A stretch of DNA of 41,352 bases from Candidatus Poseidoniales archaeon (GTDB lineage: Archaea; Thermoplasmatota; Poseidoniia; Poseidoniales; Poseidoniaceae), in the NCBI GenBank assembly GCA_009887095.1, contig QXYC01000002.1, positions 1 through 41,352 of the forward strand. The letters run 5' to 3'. Below are positions 33,743-41,352 of this stretch, piece after piece; within the stretch, counting starts at the first letter, position 1; each line of letters opens with the position of its first letter. The notes under the pieces were generated by a model. It had not been told where the DNA came from, searched no databases, and saw only the letters and a program-made list of their open reading frames with translations. The translations under genes were made by a program, and so were the position numbers.

Positions 33743-35854
33743 ATGGGCGGAAAGGATGATGACAATCCAGCACTGCCTGAGGGCACCGAGCATGAAACTC
33801 GGAAGGACAAACTCAGCAAAGAACTCGAAGTGATTCGATCCCGAAGAACTGGGGGGGCAGGCCGCAGTTTCTTAGCAAAGAAAGAGAATTTTGTCCTCTT
33901 TGGTGGCATCGTTTACGGTGGAGTCTACGCCCTCATGATTTTCGCCATGTCTTCTGGAATGCTCGGTGAATCAACGGCACTCGATCACGCCGCCTCCAAG
34001 ACCTTCCTTGACATTGGCGGTGAATGTGAAGAAATCACAGAAGAGCCGTGGATCCACATGTTCCCTAACGAAGACCTGCATGTTTTCTCTCTGGCAGGTC
34101 ATAACCTTCCTGAGGGTTTTGCATCACTCTCATATGAGATTACATCGACCGATGAAGGTCAAGAATGGTGGTCGAAAGTAAACGCCACGGTCTCGCCGGT
34201 CAAGTTCAAAGGCGGCTCTGAAACAGGGCGATCCAATTACCAAGCTGACTACAGTGACTTGAGCGAAGGCCACTATTCGATGACCTTCGAAATTTCAGTT
34301 TACAATCAATCAAACCTCACGGGTGCAAGCATCGTTGAAGGCGGCGAACGAATTGACAAAACCATTGAATTCGAAATCTCAGAATCGAAACAAGCCCTTG
34401 CCTTCCTTCCGTTTATAGATGACGAAACTAAGCAAGAAATTCGAGTCACTGACACTGGTGCTCGCTCGTGCTGGAGTGTCCAAGATTTGGGAGACTGGGG
34501 TTACATCCTCATCGGTGCTGAACTTGGCGGCGGTCGAGAAACTGCCATGCTCTCCGGTGGCTCTGCAGGCATACCTGCTTGGTGGATGGCTTTCACGTCC
34601 CTCTCGCTTTCAGCAATCACTTTGCTTGTGATTTATCCGTTGATGTACAAAATCTACCACCAAGAAAGCGACGACATTCTCTCGAGGGCTCACATTGGCC
34701 GCCTTGTGGAAGAGATCCTCACAAAAACAGCAAGCCGATTGTCAATTGATGTTGACTGGGAATTGTATAAACTCGAACCTCGAGAATTATCCATTGACAT
34801 CATGGTCCCATACAAGAACACGGAATCCACACTCTCAGACAGCAAGGACGTGCGGGCTGAAGTGCTTCGAGAAATCCTTGACGAGTTTGCGATTTTCCGT
34901 GTCTTCAAACCCGTTCAATTGACGGTGCGAACGATTGGCGTCAATCAAGGCATTGATTTTGATTCTGGTGTTGGAATTGGCACCTCTGCAGAGGAGGAGA
35001 CAGAAGAAACTCAGAACTACTCATCCTTCTTCTCTGAACTCCACACTCTCTCACGGGTCGAAGATGAAGTACGAGAGAGTCTCGAACTGTTCTTTGCCCG
35101 TCGAAACGACCTCGCCATGAAGGGTGCAGTCGTTACCAGCGATGACCGAGTCATCTTCGTCTCTGTCATCTATCGGCCAACTCAACGGTTTGCTTTCTTC
35201 AGGTTCAAGAAAACCAGGGACGAAGTTCAAACCGATCTTCATCGATTCATCTCAAAGCGAAACGCTGACTTGTTGGGGTCGCAAGACCTCATCGTCAAAG
35301 GACGAAACCAAGTCTCGACCTTGGCAGACCGGTCGGGTGCTGGCCGGGTTGAGCGAGCCTCGAAGAGCGACGAGCGAATCGTGGCCGTTGCTCGCCAAGA
35401 CGGACTTGGCGGGAAAATGCTCCAAACCAAACTGCTTGGTGATACACTCTCGACGGTCGAATACATGGCCAATGAAAAGCGTGAAATGATCAATAAGTGG
35501 GGCTTCTGGGGCTTGATTGTCTTCGTTTGGATTCCATTCATGGCATCAGGTGTGCTGGTTGGAGCAATGCTTGGATTGCTTTCAAGAATGAACTTCACTC
35601 GAGTGCTCTCTGCCACCTTCATCGGTGGTTCGATTGCTTCTGTCACTTGGGCCTACACTGCGGAAGGCATTGTGAAATTCATGCACCAATACAAACTTGA
35701 GGCGGTCATTCCACTGATCATCATCGTCTTCGTCGGCGCTGCGTTCCTGCACATTCGCTCGACCAAGATGCGCCGACAGACTGAACTTTTCGAAGACACG
35801 CTTTTGGACAATTTCCATGCGAACATCCAAGCCAAATACGGCGAGCAAGGATGA
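33743..35854 (+). CDS. Large membrane protein with C-terminal COG2426-like domain
   Basis: A 703-residue protein. A charged N-terminus precedes TM1 (about 50-72), then an outside domain (about 75-270), TM2 (about 277-305), a cytoplasmic domain (about 310-580, mostly alpha-beta, rich in Glu/Arg), and a C-terminal membrane block of about three helices (585-672) ending in a basic cytoplasmic tail. The block WGLIVFVWIP ... GVLVGAMLGLL resembles the small multidrug export (COG2426/PF06695) family, here attached to a much larger protein. Transport is therefore possible but unproven. ATG 33743 is chosen; the open frame continues upstream into tRNA-Phe and cannot all be coding. The stop overlaps the next gene by 4 bp (ATGA). 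Confidence 0.7.
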   Translation: MGGKDDDNPALPEGTEHETRKDKLSKELEVIRSRRTGGAGRSFLAKKENFVLFGGIVYGGVYALMIFAMSSGMLGESTALDHAASKTFLDIGGECEEITEEPWIHMFPNEDLHVFSLAGHNLPEGFASLSYEITSTDEGQEWWSKVNATVSPVKFKGGSETGRSNYQADYSDLSEGHYSMTFEISVYNQSNLTGASIVEGGERIDKTIEFEISESKQALAFLPFIDDETKQEIRVTDTGARSCWSVQDLGDWGYILIGAELGGGRETAMLSGGSAGIPAWWMAFTSLSLSAITLLVIYPLMYKIYHQESDDILSRAHIGRLVEEILTKTASRLSIDVDWELYKLEPRELSIDIMVPYKNTESTLSDSKDVRAEVLREILDEFAIFRVFKPVQLTVRTIGVNQGIDFDSGVGIGTSAEEETEETQNYSSFFSELHTLSRVEDEVRESLELFFARRNDLAMKGAVVTSDDRVIFVSVIYRPTQRFAFFRFKKTRDEVQTDLHRFISKRNADLLGSQDLIVKGRNQVSTLADRSGAGRVERASKSDERIVAVARQDGLGGKMLQTKLLGDTLSTVEYMANEKREMINKWGFWGLIVFVWIPFMASGVLVGAMLGLLSRMNFTRVLSATFIGGSIASVTWAYTAEGIVKFMHQYKLEAVIPLIIIVFVGAAFLHIRSTKMRRQTELFEDTLLDNFHANIQAKYGEQG

Positions 35855-36447
35855 GGATTCAAATGGACGCCATCACCCAGACGACTGGTAGGGAAGGACA
35901 CGTCGGTGAGGTATCGAACATTGGCATCGTTACCGTCAGCGACCGAGCCAGCGATGGAACCTACGAAGACCAAGGTGGGCCGGCCATTCTTGCTTTCCTC
36001 AACGAAGCCATTGCTAGCCCGTGCATCGTCCACTACATGTGCGTCCCAGATGTTCAAGCAACCATTGAATCAGCCCTGATTGAACTCGCCGATGAGATTG
36101 GATGTGATGTCATCGTCACAACAGGCGGTACAGGCCCCACGCCTCGGGACGTAACGCCGGAAGCGACTGAGGCCGTCCTTGATCGAGTCCTTCCTGGATT
36201 TGGCGAGCAGATGCGAGCCATATCGCTGAAGTATGTACCAACCGCCATCCTTTCGAGGCAACTGGGAGGAACCAGAGGGGCTTCCGTGATTTTTAACCTT
36301 CCAGGGCGCCCTAAGTCGATCAGGGAGACCATCGATGAAATTTGGCAAGCCGTTCCATATTGTGTGGATTTAATCGGTGGCCCTTACATCGACACCGTCG
36401 ATGAAGTCTGCAAAGCATTCAGGCCTGCCTCAGCCCGTCGCAGGTGA
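35851..36447 (+). CDS. MoaB/MogA-family molybdopterin biosynthesis protein
   Basis: A 198-residue protein of the MoaB/MogA family, which adenylylates molybdopterin before metal insertion. The fold signature is clear: GIVTVSDRAS (24-33), DVIVTTGGTGPTPRDVTPEA (the MPT-binding loop) and IFNLPGRPKS. Length fits single-domain members. The start ATG overlaps the previous stop; a second ATG at 35863 is also possible. No other molybdenum-cofactor genes are in the window, so the cofactor user is unknown. Confidence 0.9.
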   Translation: MRIQMDAITQTTGREGHVGEVSNIGIVTVSDRASDGTYEDQGGPAILAFLNEAIASPCIVHYMCVPDVQATIESALIELADEIGCDVIVTTGGTGPTPRDVTPEATEAVLDRVLPGFGEQMRAISLKYVPTAILSRQLGGTRGASVIFNLPGRPKSIRETIDEIWQAVPYCVDLIGGPYIDTVDEVCKAFRPASARRR

Positions 36448-36496
36448 ACGCATAACCCAAGCAAGAGTTCATTGAGTAGATTCTCAAGGCAACCAT

Positions 36497-37915
36497 ATGG
36501 ACCCAAAGAACAACGGAAATTTGCTCGTTCTAAACGCTATGATGCTCCTACCCGAACAGACTGTTCTCGGTGACTTGCGAACGGAAAATGGGACCATCTC
36601 GGAAATCAAGATTGGCGGTGGTCTTGAGCCAAACGACAACGAACAAGTCATCGATGCGACGGGGTTGCATCTTCTTCCGGGCGCCATTGATCCTCAGGTG
36701 CATTTTAGAGAACCTGGCCAACCCGAAAAGGAAGACCTTGGGAGTGGATCGGCTGCTGCAGTCAGTGGAGGCATCACTTCATTTTTGGACATGCCAAATA
36801 ACAAACCAGCCATCACAGACATGAAGGGCATGCAAATGAAGCTCGACAGCGCCGCTGCTACATGCGTCAACAACTATGGCTTCTTTATCGGCGCTACGCC
36901 AACCAACCTTGCAGAACTTCAGGAAGTCGTTGGGACCGCTGAAGCACCACGAGCCATTCCTGGAATCTGTGGAACAAAGGTGTTCATGGGATCTTCAACT
37001 GGAACCTTGCTCGTCAATGAGCGTGAAGCACTGGATAGAATTTTTCGTGGAATTGGTGGACTGATTGCCGTTCACGCCGAAGACGAGGCCCGGCTCAACG
37101 AACGCTACCCCTCCTTTGAACATCGCACGGACATGGCCGCCCATGCTGAATGGCGAGACGATGTGACGGCACTGCTTGCCACTCAACTTGCAGTGGAACT
37201 TGCAGAGCGACACCAACATCGACTCCACATTCTCCATCTCACATCTGGACTCGAAGCTGATTGGTTGGAAGGACGAACCTCGTTGCCAAGTCAAGCGGAA
37301 GGAAAAGGCATCATCACAACAGAGGTACTGCCTCAACATTTGACATTCAATGAAGCGGATGTGGAACGTGAGGGTGTGCGACTGAAGATGAACCCCCCAA
37401 TACGCTATCAAGCCGACATGGACATCCTGTGGCGCAGAATTCATGACGGAACAGTGCAATGCGTCGCCACCGATCACGCACCCCACACTTTGGAAGCAAA
37501 GGCGAAAGGTTTCCCTGCTGCACCGAGCGGCATGCCAGGTGTTGAAACTTCACTCCCAGCCATGCTCACCCATGCCAAGGAGGGCCGATGCACCATCGAA
37601 GATGTCGTTAGATGGATGTCTGCGAATGTTGCGGATTGTTACAACATGACGAACAAGGGTGCACTTCGGCAAGGCCATGATGGAGATCTTGTCTTGGTTG
37701 ACATGGAACATGAGGCCGAAGTAACTGATGAAAATTCATGGACTCGTGTTGGTTGGAATCCGTACAGAGGCCGAACCCTTGTTGGATGGCCAATTGTCAC
37801 CGTTGTCGCAGGCGTGCCAGTGTTCGAGAGAACGCCCGAAACTGGTCAAAAAGGGCAACTATTGGTGAAACCAGGCGAAGCTGGTACAGCGATCGAAATG
37901 GCTCCTTGGATTTAA
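36497..37915 (+). CDS. pyrC: Dihydroorotase
   Basis: A 472-residue amidohydrolase that closes carbamoyl aspartate to dihydroorotate in pyrimidine synthesis. Landmarks: DPQVHFREPG (65-74), GGITSFLDMPN, the carboxylated lysine in GTKVFMGSSTG (Lys161), HAEDE (His193), HILHLTSG and ATDHAPH. The usual metal motif HxH reads QVH, with Gln67 replacing the first His. From memory, the same QVHFREPG form occurs in some bacterial dihydroorotases, so it is more likely a subtype than a dead enzyme. Hydantoinase or allantoinase activity is a less likely alternative. AAGG lies 7 bases before the ATG. Confidence 0.88.
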   Translation: MDPKNNGNLLVLNAMMLLPEQTVLGDLRTENGTISEIKIGGGLEPNDNEQVIDATGLHLLPGAIDPQVHFREPGQPEKEDLGSGSAAAVSGGITSFLDMPNNKPAITDMKGMQMKLDSAAATCVNNYGFFIGATPTNLAELQEVVGTAEAPRAIPGICGTKVFMGSSTGTLLVNEREALDRIFRGIGGLIAVHAEDEARLNERYPSFEHRTDMAAHAEWRDDVTALLATQLAVELAERHQHRLHILHLTSGLEADWLEGRTSLPSQAEGKGIITTEVLPQHLTFNEADVEREGVRLKMNPPIRYQADMDILWRRIHDGTVQCVATDHAPHTLEAKAKGFPAAPSGMPGVETSLPAMLTHAKEGRCTIEDVVRWMSANVADCYNMTNKGALRQGHDGDLVLVDMEHEAEVTDENSWTRVGWNPYRGRTLVGWPIVTVVAGVPVFERTPETGQKGQLLVKPGEAGTAIEMAPWI

Positions 37916-37950
37916 TCACAAATACGAATTAATATCACATATTGCCGGAT

Positions 37951-37960
37951 AACATTATAT
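37951..37960 (+). promoter_or_regulatory. TATA box of the small membrane protein gene
   Basis: AACATTATAT, about 36-45 bp before the ATG at 37996, in an AT-rich 80-bp spacer. A start near 37982 would leave a ~15-nt leader containing GAGGAAG (37984-37990). TTGCC and GGCAA flank the box as a weak inverted repeat. Confidence 0.5.
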
Positions 37961-37995
37961 GGCAAGATATTTGATTCCGGATTGAGGAAGTCTGC

Positions 37996-38280
37996 ATGAG
38001 TTGGCTAGAAGAAAATATTGGAGAAGGATATCAACAGGTGATTGTCGGCGTTGTGCTGTTCATTATTGGTGCGACGATGGGTTGGCTTGAAGCCGCTGAC
38101 GGCGCCATGTCAGCAGCTGACGTCTATGTTCCATCGTTGCTGATGCTCTCTGGAGGAATGGTGACGCTGCTTGGCATTTCCTTTGGCACTGGCCATGAAG
38201 ACGACAGGACAAACGATTTGATGGATGCCATCAACGACTTGACAAACAGAATGAACGCTATGCTTGGCGAAGAAGAGTGA
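37996..38280 (+). CDS. Small two-helix membrane protein
   Basis: A 94-residue protein with two hydrophobic helices (about 14-31, VIVGVVLFIIGATMGWL, and 44-63, VPSLLMLSGGMVTLLGI) and a C-terminal amphipathic, acidic helix (TNDLMDAINDLTNRMNAML) that could form a coiled coil. I do not recognise a family. A strong GAGGAAG ribosome-binding site and a clear TATA box suggest real and possibly high expression. Its stop is 2 bp from the stop of the convergent carboxypeptidase gene. Confidence 0.72.
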   Translation: MSWLEENIGEGYQQVIVGVVLFIIGATMGWLEAADGAMSAADVYVPSLLMLSGGMVTLLGISFGTGHEDDRTNDLMDAINDLTNRMNAMLGEEE

Positions 38281-38282
38281 GA

Positions 38283-39779
38283 TCAAAGGCCGTAAATCCG
38301 GCCGTACTTCTCTTCCACGTAGCGCAGGAAAGGCTCGGGGCTTGGTGGAGCACCTGTCGCTTTTTCAATCAAATCAGCAGGAGAAAATTTGCTTCCTTCG
38401 GCATGAATTCTTGGCCTCAACCATTCGAGGAGCGGCGACCAGTCACCTGATTCAACGAGTGCATCGATGTCACCAAGTTCTTCAGCCATTGATTCGAGAA
38501 GTTGTGCTGCATACAAATTCCCGAGGGTGTAGGTTGGGAAGTACCCAAATGCACCCATGGACCAGTGAATGTCTTGCAAACACCCGAGGCGATCGTTTGG
38601 AACCTCTTCACCAAACCACTCCTGAAACATGGTATTCCAAGCCTTTGGCAACTCTTTGACGGTCAATTCACCATTGAACAACTGCTTCTCAATTTCATAC
38701 CTGAGCATCACATGGAGGTTGTAGGTCACCTCGTCCGCTTCCACCCGAATGTAGCCGGTTGTCACTTTGTTCGCAATTCGATTCAAGGTTGTTGGGTCCC
38801 ACTCCGGAGCGGAAGGGAAGTGCTCTTTGTACCAAGGAAGGGCAACCTTCCAAAAAGCGGGAGTGCGACCGATTTGGTTCTCCCAAAATCGACTTTGAGA
38901 CTCATGCACTCCGAGGGAGACCGCAGCACCGCGAGGTGTGTAGGAGTGATCTGGGTCGAGACCTTGTTCGTACAGGGCATGACCAGTTTCATGCATCACA
39001 CCATAGAGGCAAGAGAACGGTTCACTCGAGTCGTACCGAGTGGTGAATCGCGTGTCACCTGGCCAAAGTCCAGCGGAAAAAGGGTGGGTCGATGCATCCA
39101 TTCGCCCTGCCTTGAAGTCAAAGCCCATTGCTTCTGATACCTTGGTGCAGAAGGCTGTTTGTTGCTCGATTGAAAATTCAAGACCCTCCGGCCATGGAGG
39201 GTCAGGTGACGTTTCCTTTGCCGCCATGATGCGGTCGAGGAGGGGGACGAGTCGTTGGCGTAGCCCTGCGAAGAGTGGGTCATAGTCCGACACTTTCATG
39301 CCGACCTCGAACTCATCCAACAAAGCATCATATGGCGTACCTTCAACCTCGAGGTACGAGATTTTTTCCTTGGTCATGGAAACCAATCGCTCAAGGTGTG
39401 GCTCAAATGCAGAGAAGTCCGAAACCGCCCGAGCATCTTGCCAAGCCATCATTGCTTCAGATTTGGCTCGAGCGTAATCCGCTACGAACTGTTCTGGAAG
39501 CTTGACCGCCTTGTCATGAGCACGGCGCATCTCTCTCACATTGGCCTGTTGATCTTCGTCCAAGCCCGGCTCTGCCTCGAGGTGAGCGATCATTTCTCCA
39601 AGGTCAGGGTGAATGAGGCGTGAATGTGCTTCTTTTGCTAACCATGACAGCATATCGGCCCGAGCAGATGCTCCTTTTTCGGGCATGATTGTTTCTCTGT
39701 CCCACCCAAGATGACCTTGCAAGGCTTGCAATCGATGGATGTCTTTTACGGCAGTGATGAAGGCTTCGTAGGCGCTCAT
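38283..39779 (-). CDS. M32-family metallocarboxypeptidase (Taq type)
   Basis: A 498-residue zinc carboxypeptidase that removes C-terminal residues from peptides in the cytoplasm. The zinc motif HETGH (about residue 264, in GVMHETGHALYEQG) and the downstream SYTPRGAAVSLGVHESQSRFWEN segment are the family signature; length matches the usual ~500 residues. ATG 39779 is preferred over a GTG at 39803. It diverges from the M29-like aminopeptidase gene, so two peptidases share one promoter region, consistent with peptide degradation as a carbon source. Confidence 0.94.
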   Translation of the reverse strand: MSAYEAFITAVKDIHRLQALQGHLGWDRETIMPEKGASARADMLSWLAKEAHSRLIHPDLGEMIAHLEAEPGLDEDQQANVREMRRAHDKAVKLPEQFVADYARAKSEAMMAWQDARAVSDFSAFEPHLERLVSMTKEKISYLEVEGTPYDALLDEFEVGMKVSDYDPLFAGLRQRLVPLLDRIMAAKETSPDPPWPEGLEFSIEQQTAFCTKVSEAMGFDFKAGRMDASTHPFSAGLWPGDTRFTTRYDSSEPFSCLYGVMHETGHALYEQGLDPDHSYTPRGAAVSLGVHESQSRFWENQIGRTPAFWKVALPWYKEHFPSAPEWDPTTLNRIANKVTTGYIRVEADEVTYNLHVMLRYEIEKQLFNGELTVKELPKAWNTMFQEWFGEEVPNDRLGCLQDIHWSMGAFGYFPTYTLGNLYAAQLLESMAEELGDIDALVESGDWSPLLEWLRPRIHAEGSKFSPADLIEKATGAPPSPEPFLRYVEEKYGRIYGL

Positions 39780-39897
39780 GATTTGACCATCAGGGCGTGG
39801 CACATGAACGCTCGCATGTACGAGCCACAGGTCGAAGGGGTGAGATGCACGGACATGACGGCCACACCTTCAAGGTACGAGGCTCCTTGGTGTGGGC

Positions 39898-41070
39898 ATG
39901 GCCAAAACGTTCGGTAAGGACGACGACAAATTGGCCGCTAAAGAAGACCATGAAATCGAGTTGGCTGTCGCCGAGCTCGAAGGCATCGATCTTGAATCAG
40001 ATGGACAACCTGAGGCCGAACCACTCATGGCTGTCGTCCCCGATAACGAAATCCCATTTGACAAACTGAACTCAGAGGAAATCAGTGAACAGTTGAAACG
40101 AAGTGCGAAGATGGTGGTTGAAACATGCATGGACATCCGCCGCGGTGAAAATGTCCTCATTGTCTGTGATCCAACCACTGGCGATATTGGTCAAGCGTTG
40201 CATGAGGCTGCGAACGAACGTTCCGACAGGGTGCTGCTCATCGTTATGCCAAAAGCGAGGCATCATGGCGAAGAACCGCCAGCCCCGGTGGCGAATCTGA
40301 TGCGCCAACAGCAGGTTGTCATTGCGCCAACTCGGTATTCATTGACGCACACTCGAGCAGTCCGTCAAGCACAAAAAGATAGGGCGCGGGTGGCCACAAT
40401 GCCCGGCATGACCAATGAAATGTTCTGCCGAGGTGGAATGTCTGCAGATTTCACCGAGGTAAAAAAACGGATTGGTGCACTCCAACCTCACCTTCGTCGC
40501 AGGCGAATCCTCAACGTCAAATCAGAACAAGGAACCGATGTCACCTTTGAGGTGAACTGGCGTGAATGGAAGCTTGATGACAATGGAATCTGCAACCGGC
40601 CAAGGATGTTAACAAACCTTCCAGCAGGAAAAGCATTCATCATGCCCCGGGAAGGAACCATGAACGGAACGGTCGTCATTGATGGCTCATGGGAATCCAA
40701 TTTGGTTGATGAACCAGTCACCCTCACCATCGAAGCCGGTATGGTTGTCGATGTAACAGGTGGAACAATTGCTGCCTCAATTCGCCAAGAGTTTGGAGAA
40801 GCGGCTGGACGATTGCGAGTGAAGGACCGAGAGAACGTATGGACTGTGGCCGAATTTGGGTTCGGAATGAACCCGCACGCTCGTTTATTTGGGAACGTTC
40901 TCGAAGATGAAAAGCGATTGGGCACCTGCTATTTTGCTGTGGGAGATAACTCTGCACTCGGTGGATCTTCGTCAGTTGGCATTCATATTCCAGGGGTTCT
41001 CAAAGAACCAAGCCTCTGGTTCGACGACACCCCTGTTCTCGATAAAGGGCAGTTTTTGCTCCAGTTGTAA
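39898..41070 (+). CDS. M29/NicX-like aminopeptidase-family protein
   Basis: A 390-residue protein related to M29 aminopeptidases and the NicX-like group. An acidic ~60-residue N-terminal extension precedes the body. Family landmarks near the C-terminus are EFGFGMNPHARLFGNVLEDEK and TCYFAVGDNSALGG, which hold several metal-binding residues, followed by VGIHIPGVL. It probably cleaves N-terminal residues from peptides using two metal ions, though NicX-like members act on ring compounds, so substrate is open. The start is ATG 39898, with a GTG at 39892 also in frame. The stop abuts that of the convergent gene at 41071. Confidence 0.82.
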   Translation: MAKTFGKDDDKLAAKEDHEIELAVAELEGIDLESDGQPEAEPLMAVVPDNEIPFDKLNSEEISEQLKRSAKMVVETCMDIRRGENVLIVCDPTTGDIGQALHEAANERSDRVLLIVMPKARHHGEEPPAPVANLMRQQQVVIAPTRYSLTHTRAVRQAQKDRARVATMPGMTNEMFCRGGMSADFTEVKKRIGALQPHLRRRRILNVKSEQGTDVTFEVNWREWKLDDNGICNRPRMLTNLPAGKAFIMPREGTMNGTVVIDGSWESNLVDEPVTLTIEAGMVVDVTGGTIAASIRQEFGEAAGRLRVKDRENVWTVAEFGFGMNPHARLFGNVLEDEKRLGTCYFAVGDNSALGGSSSVGIHIPGVLKEPSLWFDDTPVLDKGQFLLQL

Positions 41071-41352
41071 TTACTGGACGGCGTTTTGGGTTCCACAGAT
41101 TGGGCAGAACCGCCAGTATGGATCAAGCCCAATGCCACATCCACGGCACATCACACCGGATCGAATCGTTGGTTGAACTGAGGGCATTGTTGGGTGGGCT
41201 TGGTTCCACTGATGCGTCGGTTGTTGTTGATCCCAGCCTCGTTGCTGTTGCTGTTGATTCCAACCCTGTTGCTGTTGCTGTTGATTCCAACCCTGTTGTT
41301 GAGGTTGCTGATTCCAACCTTGATGCTGCTGTGGTTGCTGTGGTTGCTGCTG
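41071..41352 (-). CDS. Gln-rich zinc-ribbon protein, C-terminal part
   Basis: The last 93 codons of a gene that begins beyond the right edge. Read on the minus strand the frame gives repeated GWNQQ blocks (QGWNQQPQQQ, QGWNQQQQQQ, QGWNQQQQQ, RGWDQQQ), a short linker, then a zinc ribbon with two CxxC knuckles (MCRGCG ... RFCPICGTQN) and a TAA stop at 41071-41073. It has no start in the window. The C-terminal ribbon resembles those at the ends of many archaeal membrane or regulatory proteins. The Gln/Trp-rich repeat is low complexity; function unknown. Confidence 0.75.
   Translation of the reverse strand, partial: QQQPQQPQQHQGWNQQPQQQGWNQQQQQQGWNQQQQQRGWDQQQPTHQWNQAHPTMPSVQPTIRSGVMCRGCGIGLDPYWRFCPICGTQNAVQ
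41220..41352 (-). repeat. GWNQQ-coding tandem repeats
   Basis: On the plus strand TGTTGCTGTTGATTCCAACC recurs with period ~27-30 bp, encoding GWNQQQQQQ on the minus strand. CAG/CAA tracts make it prone to slippage, and it may continue beyond the window. Confidence 0.7.

Noticed and set aside
36290-36315. AGGGCGCCCT palindrome near an operator-like CCTAAG
   Set aside because: It lies inside the MoaB/MogA coding region and does not have the TTTAGG-N4-CCTAAA form.
36497-37915. Dihydroorotase as an inactive paralogue because of the Gln in QVH
   Set aside because: All other metal and catalytic residues are present and the same Gln form is remembered from active-looking bacterial enzymes.

Overview
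The window looks like a chromosome segment of a marine planktonic euryarchaeon. The best fit is Marine Group II (Poseidoniales), but this is inferred from gene content and not proven, because no 16S or ribosomal protein gene is present. Supporting signs are an archaeal Gar1-like protein, an archaeal RqcH/NEMF homologue, 2-oxoacid:ferredoxin oxidoreductase, archaeal TATA-like boxes with short or absent leaders, a 2,217-residue FG-GAP surface protein with a C-terminal anchor, and very tight gene packing. There are 29 supported protein genes (one running off the right edge), two tRNA genes (Gln-CTG and Phe-GAA), and no sign of insertion sequences, phage or CRISPR.

Layout. Positions 1-2.1 kb (minus): a PhnD-like lipoprotein under two near-identical palindromic operators that flank its TATA box, and a membrane protein. 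2.1-6.1 kb (plus): an ABC ATPase, an ABC permease and a secreted anchored protein. 6.1-8.5 kb (plus): a Gar1-like protein with three RanBP2-type zinc fingers and a Gly/Arg/Asp-rich tail, then a TPR membrane protein. 8.5-8.7 kb: a structured intergenic spacer. 8.7-20.1 kb (minus): the giant surface protein, an uncharacterised protein translationally coupled to aconitase, aconitase, and a membrane-anchored cyclophilin. 20.3-24.1 kb (plus): the two subunits of a 2-oxoacid:ferredoxin oxidoreductase and a DUF2135-like membrane protein. 24.1-24.8 kb (minus): glutaredoxin, tRNA-Gln and a 66-residue membrane protein. 24.9-29.6 kb (plus): a Nudix-MBL fusion, a quinone oxidoreductase-like protein and RqcH. 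29.7-32.6 kb (minus): an RGG-tailed DEAD-box helicase and a thiolase. 32.7-38.3 kb (plus): a bacterial-type RNase PH, tRNA-Phe, a large membrane protein, MoaB/MogA, dihydroorotase and a small membrane protein. 38.3-41.4 kb: an M32 carboxypeptidase (minus), an M29-like aminopeptidase (plus), and the end of a Gln-rich zinc-ribbon gene (minus).

How the genes work together. Aconitase, the oxidoreductase, the thiolase and the two peptidases fit a heterotroph that degrades protein and lipid. RNA and translation functions are prominent: Gar1-like (rRNA pseudouridylation), RNase PH (3' trimming), RqcH (stalled-ribosome rescue) and a DEAD-box helicase. Two of these carry Gly/Arg-rich low-complexity tails. 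The most unusual items are the Gar1/zinc-finger/GAR-tail architecture, the paired operators before the PhnD-like gene, the tandem repeat tail of the giant surface protein, a bacterial-type RNase PH in an archaeal setting, and the repeat-bearing spacer at 8.5-8.7 kb.
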